A stretch of DNA of 64,000 nt from Clostridia bacterium (GTDB lineage Bacteria; Bacillota; Clostridia; UBA1381), in contig CAAEKO010000043.1 of NCBI GenBank assembly GCA_900756545.1, positions 1-64,000 of the forward strand. The letters are read 5' to 3'. Positions within the stretch are counted from its first letter, which is position 1, and every line of letters begins with the position of its first letter. The notes below the pieces were generated by a model. It saw only the letters and a program-made list of their open reading frames with translations. It was not told the DNA's origin and searched no databases. Of the stretch, positions 35,798-43,554 are shown piece after piece. The translations under genes were made by a program, and so were the position numbers.

Positions 35798-36340
35798 TTA
35801 ATTCGCAACCTTAACCATACTGTGCCGGACTACCCTGTCATCCTTATATATGTAGCCCTTCATAAATTCTTCCACAATCGTATTTTCCGTAACGCTTTCA
35901 TCTTCAACATGCATTACCGCATTATGCAGGTTCGGATCAAATTCCTCGCCCATCGCCTTAATTTCTTTGACGTCCAGCTTAGAAAGGGTTTCCTTCATCT
36001 GCTTTGCCACCATTTCCACGCCGGTCAGCACCTTTTGCGCCTCTTCATTTTCCACTTCCACAGCCAGCGCACGCTCCAGGTTATCCGCTACTGGCAAAAA
36101 CGCTTCTACCGTATCAATCACGGCGTCCGCATACCGGGCGTCCTTCTCCTTCATGGTGCGCTTTTGGTAATTGTCAAATTCTGCATAAAGCCGCACATAT
36201 TTTTCTTCCCATTCCTTGACCTTCGCCTCCAGCTCCTTTTCCCGGTCAACCTCTGGGGTATCCGGCTGTTCCTGTTTTTCCTCGTTCTGAGTTTCCTCCA
36301 GAATCTCGTTTTCATCCTTTTTTGCCTTCTCCTTGGACAA
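35798..36340 (-). CDS. grpE: Nucleotide exchange factor GrpE
   Basis: The 180-residue protein has an acidic, disordered start (about residues 1-45), a long coiled coil (EKELEAKVKEWEEKYVRLYA, then EFDNYQKRTMKEK) and the C-terminal beta wing (EEFDPNLHNAVMHVED and YKDDRVVRHSMVKVAN). It opens the nucleotide cleft of DnaK to release ADP. It starts with TTG at 36340, three bases after the hrcA stop codon region, with GCGAGGG as the ribosome binding site, suggesting coupling to hrcA. Confidence 0.96.
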   Translation of the reverse strand: MSKEKAKKDENEILEETQNEEKQEQPDTPEVDREKELEAKVKEWEEKYVRLYAEFDNYQKRTMKEKDARYADAVIDTVEAFLPVADNLERALAVEVENEEAQKVLTGVEMVAKQMKETLSKLDVKEIKAMGEEFDPNLHNAVMHVEDESVTENTIVEEFMKGYIYKDDRVVRHSMVKVAN

Positions 36341-36342
36341 AA

Positions 36343-37398
36343 CTATCCCTCGCTTTCTCCTATATATAATTGATACAGTATCCGATCAATATGCTTCGAA
36401 ATGCAGTCCAGACTGGCGATTACCTTCGCGTAATTCATCCGCTTCGGCCCAATTACGCCCAGCGTTCCTACAGGCTTGCCGTCTACTGAATAATCTACAG
36501 AAACCAGAGAGCAATCCGCCAGCTCCTCGAACTGGTTTTCCGCGCCGATCTTAATATTTACGCCGTTTTCGTCTTTTCCAGAGGTGATCAGCGCTTTCAA
36601 GTTCTTCTCATCCTCCAGAAATGTCAGCATTTTCTGGGCTTTTTCAATATTGCTATACTCCGGATAACGCAAAATCGATTTGGCATTCTCTACAAAAACC
36701 TCTGTCTCATCCAGAGTCTCCACCGCCTCATATACGAAATTCAAGATATTGACCAGAATTTTGGGCGCTAACTTCATATTTGCACCGATTTCCGCCTGCA
36801 TATCCTGTATTTTCTGGAACGTAATATCCCGGGCTGTCAACCCTGACAGGCTCCTGTTTAAAATGGCGCTCAAGGCCTGGGTGGTTTTTTCATCAATGCC
36901 CATATGCACAACCTTGTTTTTCAACGCCCCGGCTTTTGTGATAATCACAATCATCACAACGCCGCTCCCAAGGTTCACCAATTCGAATTTCATGATTTCC
37001 GCCCCATTCAGCTCAGGAGTAGAGATCACAGTGGTATAATCAGTCAAAAGCGACGTAATCATACTGGCTTTTTTGATAAGCAGCTCCAAACGGTTTACCT
37101 TCTGTTCCAGCTCCAGCCGCATCCGTTCGATCGCCTCAACACTCATTTGATAACGCTTCATCAAAGAGTTTACATAAAATCTGTAGCCCATATCAGAGGG
37201 TACGCGCCCGGCAGACGTATGGGGCTGTACCAGAAAGCCCATCTCCTCTAAATCTGCCATTTCGTTCCGGATCGTGGCGCTGGAAAGCCCAAGCCCGTTC
37301 CGCTTCGAAATCGCCCGAGACCCGACGGGTTCAGCCGTGCCCATGTATTCGTCGATGATTGCTTGTAATATCATCTTTTTTCTGTCGCTTAATTCCAT
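36343..37398 (-). CDS. hrcA: Heat-inducible transcription repressor HrcA
   Basis: The 351-residue repressor has an N-terminal winged helix (KKMILQAIIDEYMGTAEPVG and LSSATIRNEMADLEEMG, residues about 5-65) and the HrcA GAF-like domain with the conserved GVIGPKRMNYAKVI segment near the C-terminus. HrcA binds the CIRCE operator and, with GroEL as a thermosensor, represses the chaperone operon. It is the first gene of hrcA-grpE-dnaK-dnaJ and its own promoter carries CIRCE, so it is autoregulated. Confidence 0.97.
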   Translation of the reverse strand: MELSDRKKMILQAIIDEYMGTAEPVGSRAISKRNGLGLSSATIRNEMADLEEMGFLVQPHTSAGRVPSDMGYRFYVNSLMKRYQMSVEAIERMRLELEQKVNRLELLIKKASMITSLLTDYTTVISTPELNGAEIMKFELVNLGSGVVMIVIITKAGALKNKVVHMGIDEKTTQALSAILNRSLSGLTARDITFQKIQDMQAEIGANMKLAPKILVNILNFVYEAVETLDETEVFVENAKSILRYPEYSNIEKAQKMLTFLEDEKNLKALITSGKDENGVNIKIGAENQFEELADCSLVSVDYSVDGKPVGTLGVIGPKRMNYAKVIASLDCISKHIDRILYQLYIGESEG

Positions 37399-37440
37399 TT
37401 ATTCTCACCTCGAATCAGCGCATATCCTTTTTACATTCTT

Positions 37441-37467
37441 TTAGCACTCAATGTTGTTGAGTGCTAA
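37441..37467 (-). promoter_or_regulatory. CIRCE operator (HrcA binding site)
   Basis: The sequence TTAGCACTC, nine bases, GAGTGCTAA is a perfect copy of the CIRCE consensus. It lies about 43 bases upstream of hrcA and just downstream of the promoter, where bound HrcA would block transcription. Confidence 0.98.
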
Positions 37468-37474
37468 CAACTAT

Positions 37475-37503
37475 AAAATATCACCTTTATGGAAAAAAGT
37501 CAA
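37475..37503 (-). promoter_or_regulatory. Promoter of the hrcA-grpE-dnaK-dnaJ operon
   Basis: On the minus strand TTGACT (37498-37503), 17 bp and TATTTT (37475-37480) fit a sigma-A promoter. The start point would fall beside the CIRCE operator. Confidence 0.8.
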
Positions 37504-37556
37504 GAGAATATTGGTATTTTTACAAAATATTCATAAATTAAGCTGAATTTATTCAA

Positions 37557-38666
37557 CTACTTTAATATAAATTCACACATTACGCCATTGCTCACCGAAA
37601 TTCCTTTCTGGGAAAGAAATATCCGTCCGTTCTGCCGGTACAAAAATCCGCCTTTGATAAATTTTTTGAGTTCCTTCCCGTATATATTGTCAATGCCTGT
37701 CCCAAATTTCTGAAAAAATTCCTGCTCAGAAATCCCATTTGTTTTCCGCAGCCCCAGAATCATGAATTCTGACGTCTTATCCTCTGCCGTCAAAACAGCC
37801 TCAATATCGCCAATCCCCTGACCATCCAGATAATCCGCCAGCACAGTGGTATTTTCCCGGCGTATTGCGCCGTCATAGCTGTGGGCGGCAACACCGATAC
37901 CAATATATTCACGGCATTCCCAATATTTCAGATTATGCCGGCATGGATAGCCAGACTTTGCAAAATTGGAGATTTCATACTGCGTATAACCCTTTGACGT
38001 CAGGTATTCACAGGCATAATCATACATGGCTCTATCAGTATCCTCATCCGGTATTTGAAAGCGCCCCTTTTTGTAATCCGCCGCCAGGGGAGTTCCCTCC
38101 TCCAAAATCAGGCTGTAACAAGAAATATGGGCAGGTTCCAGACCGACTGCCTGTTCCAAAGTATGCCGGAATTTGCCCAGTGTTTGTTCGGGCAGGGCAG
38201 ACATCAAATCCAGATTGATATTTTCAAATCCGGCATTTTTTGCCATCCAGACAGTATTATATGCATCTTCTGCTGAATGTATACGCCCCAATGTACGCAG
38301 CTCGTCATCATAGAAGGACTGCACGCCGATACTCAGCCGGTTCACGCCGCCGGCTTTTAAAATATGCAGCTTTTCCGGCGATAAGGTTTTCGGATTTGCT
38401 TCCATAGAATATTCTACATTATCAGTCAGCCGAAAATTTTCCCGCACAAGGAATAAAAGCTTCTCTAAAAGCGGCGGTGCAAGAACAGTAGGCGTACCGC
38501 CGCCAATAAATATCGTATCTGCTTCTATTCCATGGTGTTGAGCCATTTCCCGCCCCAGCGCCTCTATATATTTCTCATGAATATCCTCCCGCCCGCAATA
38601 AGAAACAAAATCACAATATCGGCACTTCTGCATACAGAATGGAATATGAATGTATACGCCCTGCAT
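37557..38666 (-). CDS. hemW: Radical SAM protein HemW (heme chaperone)
   Basis: The 369-residue protein is a radical SAM enzyme with C11-x3-C15-x2-C18 near the N-terminus (HIPFCMQKCRYC), binding a 4Fe-4S cluster and S-adenosylmethionine. GGGTPT, the SMEANPKTL motif and RLSIGVQSF are typical of the HemN/HemW family. The HemN-specific extension is absent and the protein is about 370 residues long, which fits HemW, a heme-transfer chaperone, rather than the oxygen-independent coproporphyrinogen oxidase. GGGAGGG precedes the ATG. It lies downstream of the CD1247-like gene, beyond its terminator. Confidence 0.93.
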   Translation of the reverse strand: MQGVYIHIPFCMQKCRYCDFVSYCGREDIHEKYIEALGREMAQHHGIEADTIFIGGGTPTVLAPPLLEKLLFLVRENFRLTDNVEYSMEANPKTLSPEKLHILKAGGVNRLSIGVQSFYDDELRTLGRIHSAEDAYNTVWMAKNAGFENINLDLMSALPEQTLGKFRHTLEQAVGLEPAHISCYSLILEEGTPLAADYKKGRFQIPDEDTDRAMYDYACEYLTSKGYTQYEISNFAKSGYPCRHNLKYWECREYIGIGVAAHSYDGAIRRENTTVLADYLDGQGIGDIEAVLTAEDKTSEFMILGLRKTNGISEQEFFQKFGTGIDNIYGKELKKFIKGGFLYRQNGRIFLSQKGISVSNGVMCEFILK

Positions 38667-38688
38667 GTTCTTCCCTCCCCAGCATGAA

Positions 38689-38713
38689 AAAAGGGCTTTT
38701 AAAAAGCCCTTTT
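38689..38713 (-). terminator. Terminator of the CD1247-like gene
   Basis: A stem of AAGGGCTTTTT with its complement (38691-38712) is followed on the minus strand by a run of T. It lies directly after the acidic protein's stop codon and just before hemW. Confidence 0.8.
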
Positions 38714-38719
38714 CATTTT

Positions 38720-39193
38720 CTATTCCTCGTCATGTCCGCCGCAGCCGCAGTCGTCTCCGCCGCAGCCGCAGTCGTCAAACTCCAGTTCAATTTCCTGATG
38801 GCAGTTGGGACACACGATTCCTTTATCCTCGTCCAGCATATCAAAGTCTACGATAACATCCTCATGGCACGCAGGACATTCAATCTCAAAATAATCGCCG
38901 TCTTCCTCGTCATCATCCAAATAATCATCGGCAAAATCTTCGTCCGCGCCGTCCTCATCTTCAAATTCGTCCTCATACACGATATCTTCCACATCTGCCA
39001 GATCCTCGTCAATCTCGTCGACCTTGGCGTCTAATTCATCGTGAGCGTCAATAATATCATCCAGTGCGGCGGCCATGTCATCCAACACCTCAAGCATCTT
39101 TTTTATCAGCTTCCCTTCATTATTGGTCTCGTCGATTTGCATTCCCTCTGCCAATCCTTTCAGATAAGCAATCCTACTGGACATCGTATCCAT
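38720..39193 (-). CDS. CD1247-like acidic zinc-ribbon protein
   Basis: I start this protein at ATG 39193 because AAAGGAGG lies eight bases before it (157 residues). Its N-terminus (MSSRIAYLKGLAEGMQ) and length match the CD1247-type family of Clostridia. A helical region (residues 1-50) is followed by an extremely acidic stretch (DEDLADVEDIVYEDEFEDED and beyond), then a zinc ribbon with CPACHE and CPNCHQ, and a cysteine/glycine/aspartate tail (CGCGGDDCGCGG). The function is unknown; the form suggests a metal-binding adaptor. It lies between efp and hemW. Confidence 0.8.
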   Translation of the reverse strand: MDTMSSRIAYLKGLAEGMQIDETNNEGKLIKKMLEVLDDMAAALDDIIDAHDELDAKVDEIDEDLADVEDIVYEDEFEDEDGADEDFADDYLDDDEEDGDYFEIECPACHEDVIVDFDMLDEDKGIVCPNCHQEIELEFDDCGCGGDDCGCGGHDEE

Positions 39194-39231
39194 ATTACGC
39201 GCCTCCTTTTCTGCTTTCATGGGGGCTGGAG

Positions 39232-39789
39232 TTAAACACGCTCCATATATTCCCCTGTTCTTGTGTCTACCCGGATAATATCGCTGCCGTCAACAAACAG
39301 CGGCACCTGGATTACAGCGCCAGTTTCCAGCGTGGCCGGTTTTGTAGCGCCGGTGGCTGTATCGCCCTTAAAGCCGGGTTCCGTTTCGGTGATCGCCAAT
39401 TCTACAAATGTAGGCGGTTCAATTCCAAATACATTCCCTTTATAAGAAAGAATCTTACATACCATGTTCTCTTTCACGAATTTCAACGCGTCCCCAATCT
39501 GGTCTTTTCCGATGGGCAGCATATCAAAGGTCTCCTGATCCATAAAATAATAAATATCCCCATCGTTATAGGAGTATTCCATATCTTTTCTCTCGATATA
39601 GGCATTTTCAAATTTCTCAGTAGGCCGGAATGTCTTTTCCACCACAGCGCCTGTAATCGCGTTTTTCAGCTTCGTCCGGACAAACGCCGCGCCTTTTCCC
39701 GGTTTTACATGCTGGAATTCAACAACCTGATAAACATTCCCATCCTGCTCAAAGGTAATGCCGTTTCTAAAATCTCCTGCTGAAATCAT
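39232..39789 (-). CDS. efp: Elongation factor P
   Basis: The 185-residue protein (start ATG 39789 after TTGGAGG; a further upstream ATG keeps the frame but has no ribosome site) is elongation factor P, which rescues ribosomes stalled on polyproline. It shows the KOW-like N-terminal domain (MISAGDFRNGITFEQDGNVY), the loop HVKPGKGAAFVRTKLKN where a lysine (K29 in the mature numbering of this protein) would be modified in many species, and two OB domains ending YMERV. It follows folC by about 150 bases. Confidence 0.96.
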   Translation of the reverse strand: MISAGDFRNGITFEQDGNVYQVVEFQHVKPGKGAAFVRTKLKNAITGAVVEKTFRPTEKFENAYIERKDMEYSYNDGDIYYFMDQETFDMLPIGKDQIGDALKFVKENMVCKILSYKGNVFGIEPPTFVELAITETEPGFKGDTATGATKPATLETGAVIQVPLFVDGSDIIRVDTRTGEYMERV

Positions 39790-39894
39790 GTTCTTATCCT
39801 CCAAATTACTTTATTATACACATGTATTTTAATATAAATCTATACAAATTACAACCCTTTTTATAAATTTTTTTACAATTCATCCCACCAAATC

Positions 39895-39913
39895 AAAAAC
39901 ACAGAGTGTTTTT
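39895..39913 (-). terminator. Terminator of the folT-folC transcript
   Basis: A compact hairpin AAAAACAC-AGA-GTGTTTTT lies 30 bases beyond the folC stop codon on the minus strand, followed by T-rich sequence (TTTTTGATTT). Confidence 0.6.
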
Positions 39914-39941
39914 ACACATATTTTCGGCAAATTTACACAAT

Positions 39942-41204
39942 TTATCCCTGCAATAATTGCAGATATTCCATATATAAATCGTGATAGAGATAAAGCGATC
40001 CGCAAATCACAGCCAAATTTCCAGCCTGCTTTGCCAAGCATACTGCCTCCCTGATGTTCCGGCAGGATACGGCCCGGAAGCCCTTCCGCCCGACTAAATC
40101 CGCCAGCTCCTCCGCAGATACGGCCCGGGGGCTGTCTTTTACCCGCACGGTATAAACCGTCTTCACGGAACCGCTGGATTTTGCGATCTCGCTTAAGGCG
40201 CCGTCAATATCCTTGTCCCGCATGCAGCCAAAAATAAAACGCCGGGGCTCTTCCGGGAAATATCTGTTCAGGCCATGAATCAATGCGGCCATGCCGTCCT
40301 GGTTATGCGCGCCGTCAAAAATCAGTCCCGGCGCAATCAATTCAAAACGCCCCGGATTTACCGCGTTCTCTAGCCCGAATCGGACAGCCTCCCCCGGCAG
40401 TCCTGCGCAAAAGGCGGCTTCCGCCGCCAGACAAGCGTTTTCAATTTGATGGAAACCAAGCATTTTCAGCCGGATATTCTCCATGCCCCGGTAATCAAAA
40501 CATTCTCCTATGCCGCTGGGCCGGTGTATAACCGGCTGTCCGGTCACGATTAGCCGGTTATTTTTTTCCTGACAGGCGGTTTTCAGGACTGCGGCAGCCT
40601 CTGAAAACTGAGGAATCGTTACAGTACAGCCTTGCCGCCCATCTACCGGGCATTTGATAATCCCAGCCTTCGCCGAGGCGATTTCCGAAAGATTTGCCCC
40701 CAGATAATCCATATGATCCATGGCGATCCGGGTGATCACAGAGATCAGCGGCAGGGGAATGATGTTGGTGGCGTCATGCGTGCCGCCAAGCCCGGTTTCC
40801 ACAATGACAATATCGCATTTACATTGTTCAAAATAACATAATGCCGCCGCCGTCCATAGCTCAAACATGGTCGGCGGCGTGCCTAGCTTCTGTTCCGTTT
40901 TTTTTGCCGCCATGCTGACCTTTTGCATTAAACGGCGCAGTTCCGCCGGGCTGATTTCTGCCCCGTCCACCGATATGCGCTCACAATCATGAATCAGGTG
41001 GGGGGAAATATACTTCCCCGTACGGCGTCCTGCCTTTGTAAACATCATTTGTAAAAAAGCGCAGACAGAGCCTTTCCCATTCGTTCCCGCCACATGGATA
41101 CAGCGAAGCCCGTCCTGCGGGTTTCCCAGCGCAGCCAAAAGCAGGCGTATGCTTTCCAGCGCAGGGCGTGCCAAGGCACGGAAGCTTTGTTTTTCTTCAG
41201 TCAT
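39942..41204 (-). CDS. folC: Folylpolyglutamate synthase/dihydrofolate synthase FolC
   Basis: The 420-residue protein adds glutamate residues to folates (and may also make dihydrofolate from dihydropteroate). The P-loop is VAGTNGKGS at about residues 38-46, with the catalytic ISPHLIHDCERI segment, VIVETGLGGTHDATN, and the C-terminal GCMRDKDIDGAL typical of Mur ligase-like FolC. ATG 41204 has AAGGTGAAAAT before it; an in-frame ATG five codons upstream overlaps folT. It is four bases after folT, whose product imports folate, so uptake and polyglutamylation are encoded together under a THF riboswitch. Confidence 0.93.
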   Translation of the reverse strand: MTEEKQSFRALARPALESIRLLLAALGNPQDGLRCIHVAGTNGKGSVCAFLQMMFTKAGRRTGKYISPHLIHDCERISVDGAEISPAELRRLMQKVSMAAKKTEQKLGTPPTMFELWTAAALCYFEQCKCDIVIVETGLGGTHDATNIIPLPLISVITRIAMDHMDYLGANLSEIASAKAGIIKCPVDGRQGCTVTIPQFSEAAAVLKTACQEKNNRLIVTGQPVIHRPSGIGECFDYRGMENIRLKMLGFHQIENACLAAEAAFCAGLPGEAVRFGLENAVNPGRFELIAPGLIFDGAHNQDGMAALIHGLNRYFPEEPRRFIFGCMRDKDIDGALSEIAKSSGSVKTVYTVRVKDSPRAVSAEELADLVGRKGFRAVSCRNIREAVCLAKQAGNLAVICGSLYLYHDLYMEYLQLLQG

Positions 41205-41208
41205 ATTT

Positions 41209-41739
41209 TCACCTTGCAAATAATTTCACATGCTGCTTCAAATATACGTTGATAAAATAAATCACCGCGAACCGAACCGGATAATTCACTAACGAAGACC
41301 ATGCCCGGACCTGGATAATGGCGCTGACAGCCTTTGTCTTTTCCATAAACAGGTTCCAGTAAAGATACTGGGTCGCCACGCCGATGGTAAAATAAAAAGC
41401 AAGGGTTGTCAAAAGGCAGAATAATATCCGCTTCCAGTTGATTTCTTTTTGGTAGAAGAATAAGCCGTATATAAATCCATAACAAAATTCATTCAGCCCA
41501 AACAGCGGGAAATAAACGCCGCCGAAGGAATTAACCATGGTGCCCAGAAAGTCTGCCACAAACGCCGTCACACCAGCCCATACAGGCCCTACCAGCATAC
41601 CAGCCACAGCGATAGGGATAAAGCTGAAGGAAATCCGGGAAACCGGCGTTGGAATCGCCAGCGTCCTGCCCAGAATAATGTTGAGCGCGATCAGGATCGC
41701 CATCGTTACTAAATCTTTTGTTGTCAGTTTTTTGAACAT
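41209..41739 (-). CDS. folT: Folate ECF transporter S component FolT
   Basis: This 176-residue membrane protein has six predicted helices with short loops and the S-component fold: GRTLAIPTPVSRISFSFIPI, GPVWAGVTAFVADFLGTMV and GLNEFCYGFIYGLFF are typical of the folate-specific FolT. It works with the shared ECF module (EcfT, EcfA, EcfA'), encoded elsewhere. A THF riboswitch upstream supports the folate assignment. AAAGG precedes the ATG. Confidence 0.92.
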   Translation of the reverse strand: MFKKLTTKDLVTMAILIALNIILGRTLAIPTPVSRISFSFIPIAVAGMLVGPVWAGVTAFVADFLGTMVNSFGGVYFPLFGLNEFCYGFIYGLFFYQKEINWKRILFCLLTTLAFYFTIGVATQYLYWNLFMEKTKAVSAIIQVRAWSSLVNYPVRFAVIYFINVYLKQHVKLFAR

Positions 41740-41808
41740 AAAAAAATCCTTTCTGCATGATTACTACAAAAAGGGCAAATATTTAGCGCATATAAATATT
41801 CTCTTCTG

Positions 41809-41910
41809 TAGCAACGGAATGCGAGAATAACACCGCAAACAAAACTGTTTTTCGTAGAAAAGGCAACTTCCCGTCCTTTTCTCACTTAACGCGTTATTCC
41901 CTACTTTGCT
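41809..41910 (-). ncRNA. Tetrahydrofolate riboswitch
   Basis: On the minus strand the leader of folT contains conserved THF aptamer blocks in order: AAGTAGGGAATA, ACGCGTTAAGTG, GGACGGGAAGTTG, ACGAAAAA, GCGGTGTTATTC and GCATTCCG. This order and spacing match the THF riboswitch (Rfam RF01831), which binds reduced folates and turns down folate transport and synthesis genes. The promoter lies directly before it (41922-41950). An AATATTTA/TAAATATT hairpin between aptamer and folT start may form the expression platform. Recognition was by eye, not by covariance search. Confidence 0.85.
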
Positions 41911-41921
41911 TTACAAACAAT

Positions 41922-41950
41922 ATGATAGCACACCTGGGCATGCTTGTCAA
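41922..41950 (-). promoter_or_regulatory. Promoter of the THF riboswitch-folT-folC unit
   Basis: A perfect -35 TTGACA (41945-41950), 17 bp and TATCAT (41922-41927) on the minus strand place the start of RNA near 41915, right at the 5' edge of the riboswitch. Confidence 0.8.
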
Positions 41951-42045
41951 TATATTCCGGCAAGATTCCTCAAAATTTCTGCCGGATTTCAAATAAGAGA
42001 CGAAAGCCGCGGAAGGCGTCTTTTGTGCATAAACGTTTTCATAAA

Positions 42046-42338
42046 TTATTCCCATGAACGGGGACACGCTTTATCCATACAAAGCATACATGCATCCGCT
42101 CTATGGCTTCCCAAACAGCACAGCAGATAATCGCATTCATCACAGCAGCACTCTATCCGCTTCCCCCGCCAGTCTAAATGCGCGCCGTTTCCACGGCAGC
42201 CCTCCCGCCATTCCCCGGCGTTAAGCGCGTCCCCGTCCTATCCACAATGATTTTTCGATTAAACAGCTTTCTGTAAAATTTAAAGAACCTCACTTTAATT
42301 TTGACATAAATCCCGTATTCTATAAAGCAATGTTTCAT
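42046..42338 (-). pseudogene. Cysteine-rich protein gene broken by a frameshift
   Basis: ATG 42338 with a GGGGG ribosome site opens a frame reading MKHCFIEYGIYVKIKV and RTGTRLTPGNGGR, which stops at 42174. In the -1 frame the expected continuation is present: GCRGNGAHLDWRGKRIECCC, then DECDYLLCC, then CMLCMDKACPRSWE, ending at TAA 42046. Together they form a roughly 95-residue cysteine-rich protein whose paired CCC-C-CC-C pattern I associate with small proteins of Clostridia of unknown function. The shift lies near 42205 in a G-rich run (GGCGGGAGGG). It may be a broken gene, a sequencing error or true -1 frameshifting. It has a perfect consensus promoter upstream. Confidence 0.65.
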
Positions 42339-42357
42339 AATTTAACCCCCTTTTTAT

Positions 42358-42393
42358 TATAGACTATTCAATTATATAATGCATTAGTCTATA
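42358..42393. promoter_or_regulatory. Perfect inverted repeat, probable operator
   Basis: The 9-bp arms TATAGACTA (42358-42366) and TAGTCTATA (42385-42393) are perfect complements, separated by 18 bp. The repeat covers the -10 and reaches the edge of the -35 of the minus-strand promoter. Two small XRE-like regulators start downstream on the other strand, so a likely ligand is one of them. Confidence 0.65.
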
Positions 42394-42399
42394 TGTCAA
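42371..42399 (-). promoter_or_regulatory. Consensus promoter of the cysteine-rich gene
   Basis: On the minus strand TTGACA (42394-42399), 17 bp and TATAAT (42371-42376) match the sigma-A consensus at all twelve positions. Such strong promoters are usually held back by a repressor, consistent with the overlapping inverted repeat. Confidence 0.88.
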
Positions 42400-42453
42400 G
42401 ATGAGATTTGTAATAATATATTATGTATAAATACAATAATGGGGTTGATAAAA

Positions 42454-42669
42454 ATGTTAAAACTGAACGCATTAAACCTTTTAGAGAAAAAAGGAAAAAC
42501 AAAATATTGGTTATATAAACAAATGGGAATGAGTTATCAAAATTTTACCAAAATGATTCATAACAAAACAAAATCAATAAAATATGACAACTTAGAGGCT
42601 ATGTGCTATATCTTGGAATGCAGCGTCGATGAATTGCTGGTATTTGAAAATGAGGAACAGCAATCATAA
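42454..42669 (+). CDS. Small XRE/Cro-CI-type helix-turn-helix regulator
   Basis: I choose ATG 42454 (GGGGTTG before it; 71 residues); an ATG five codons upstream is possible. It is almost entirely a helix-turn-helix domain: LNALNLLEKKGKTKYWLYKQ, the recognition region MSYQNFTKMIHNKTKSI, then LEAMCYILECSVDELLVFE, typical of small Cro/CI-like regulators (HTH_26 type). A second, distant copy is encoded 30 bases downstream. They may bind the inverted repeat at 42358-42393. Confidence 0.82.
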   Translation: MLKLNALNLLEKKGKTKYWLYKQMGMSYQNFTKMIHNKTKSIKYDNLEAMCYILECSVDELLVFENEEQQS

Positions 42670-42699
42670 TTCATAAGGAAAAGAGGCGTATAAAGTATT

Positions 42700-42906
42700 A
42701 TGATTAGCTATAAACCATTTTATAAAACATTGCAGAAAAAGAAAATGACCACCTACAGGCTAATAAACGCCTACGGCGTCAGCAGAAGCTTGATTGACAG
42801 ACTAAAACACGACAAACCAATTACGACAGTTACACTCAATGATTTGTGTACAATTTTGAACTGTGCAGTAGAAGATATTTTACAATTCATACCGGATGAA
42901 AATTAA
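42700..42906 (+). CDS. Second small XRE-type helix-turn-helix regulator
   Basis: This 68-residue protein shares the layout of its neighbour: FYKTLQKKKMTTYRLINAYG, recognition helix VSRSLIDRLKHDKP, and LNDLCTILNCAVEDILQFIP. The two genes lie in tandem with a 30-base gap and end at a terminator. The low G+C and the divergent cysteine-rich gene suggest an independently acquired small unit. It may act as a homologous pair or heterodimer with the other. Confidence 0.82.
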   Translation: MISYKPFYKTLQKKKMTTYRLINAYGVSRSLIDRLKHDKPITTVTLNDLCTILNCAVEDILQFIPDEN

Positions 42907-42950
42907 AATAAGCCCCTTGTTTTATGATAAAACAGCGATATTAAAAAACA

Positions 42951-42977
42951 AAGGCCGCGTTTGTGCGGCCTTTTTTT
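42951..42977 (+). terminator. Bidirectional terminator between the XRE genes and pdxT
   Basis: The stem AAGGCCGC/GCGGCCTT (42951-42972) with a GTTTGT loop is followed by a run of T on + and an A run before it, so it also works as a terminator for pdxST on the minus strand. It overlaps the last base of pdxT. Confidence 0.88.
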
Positions 42978-43551
42978 ATCTGCTGCAAACCTTATTCACA
43001 AAATACCGGTGAAAGGATAAATCCTCCGTTAATTCCGGATGAAAAGATGTAGCCAGCATATTTTTCTGCCGGCAGGCAACAATGTTCCCGTTGATTTTTA
43101 AAAGTACCTCCACGTCCGCTCCGGCGCTTTCTACATAGGGCGCCCGGATAAATACCAGCGGCACAGGATGCTCCGCCACCAACGGCACATCAGCCTCCGC
43201 CGAAAAGCTCTCCAGCTGCCGGCCATACGCATTCCGCCGTACACAAATATCCATCACACATAAATGCCGGGCGTTATCATCCGCCAGCTCTTTGGCCAGC
43301 AAAATCATTCCCGCGCAGGTTCCCCATACGCCCATACCGGCCAGGATCTTCTCCCGGATCGGCCCGATAAGGCCGTAATTTTTCAGCAGCAGACCAATTG
43401 CCGTGCTCTCCCCGCCTGGAATAATCAGCCCGTCCAATCCGTCTAATTCTTCTTTATATTTCACTGCCGCCGCTTCCGCGCCCAGCCGTTCCAGCCGGTC
43501 TAAATGCTCGGAAACAGCGCCCTGCAGCGCAAGTACACCAATTTTCTTCAT
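42976..43551 (-). CDS. pdxT: Pyridoxal phosphate synthase glutaminase subunit PdxT
   Basis: This 191-residue class I glutaminase releases ammonia from glutamine for PdxS. The catalytic triad is visible: C79 in WGTCAGMI, and H171/E173 in SFHPEL. The start PGGESTAIG loop (46-54) is another hallmark. It follows pdxS with a three-base gap, giving the usual pdxST operon, and ends at the bidirectional terminator. Together they make pyridoxal 5'-phosphate from ribose 5-phosphate, glyceraldehyde 3-phosphate and glutamine. Confidence 0.97.
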   Translation of the reverse strand: MKKIGVLALQGAVSEHLDRLERLGAEAAAVKYKEELDGLDGLIIPGGESTAIGLLLKNYGLIGPIREKILAGMGVWGTCAGMILLAKELADDNARHLCVMDICVRRNAYGRQLESFSAEADVPLVAEHPVPLVFIRAPYVESAGADVEVLLKINGNIVACRQKNMLATSFHPELTEDLSFHRYFVNKVCSR

Positions 43552-43554
43552 CGC

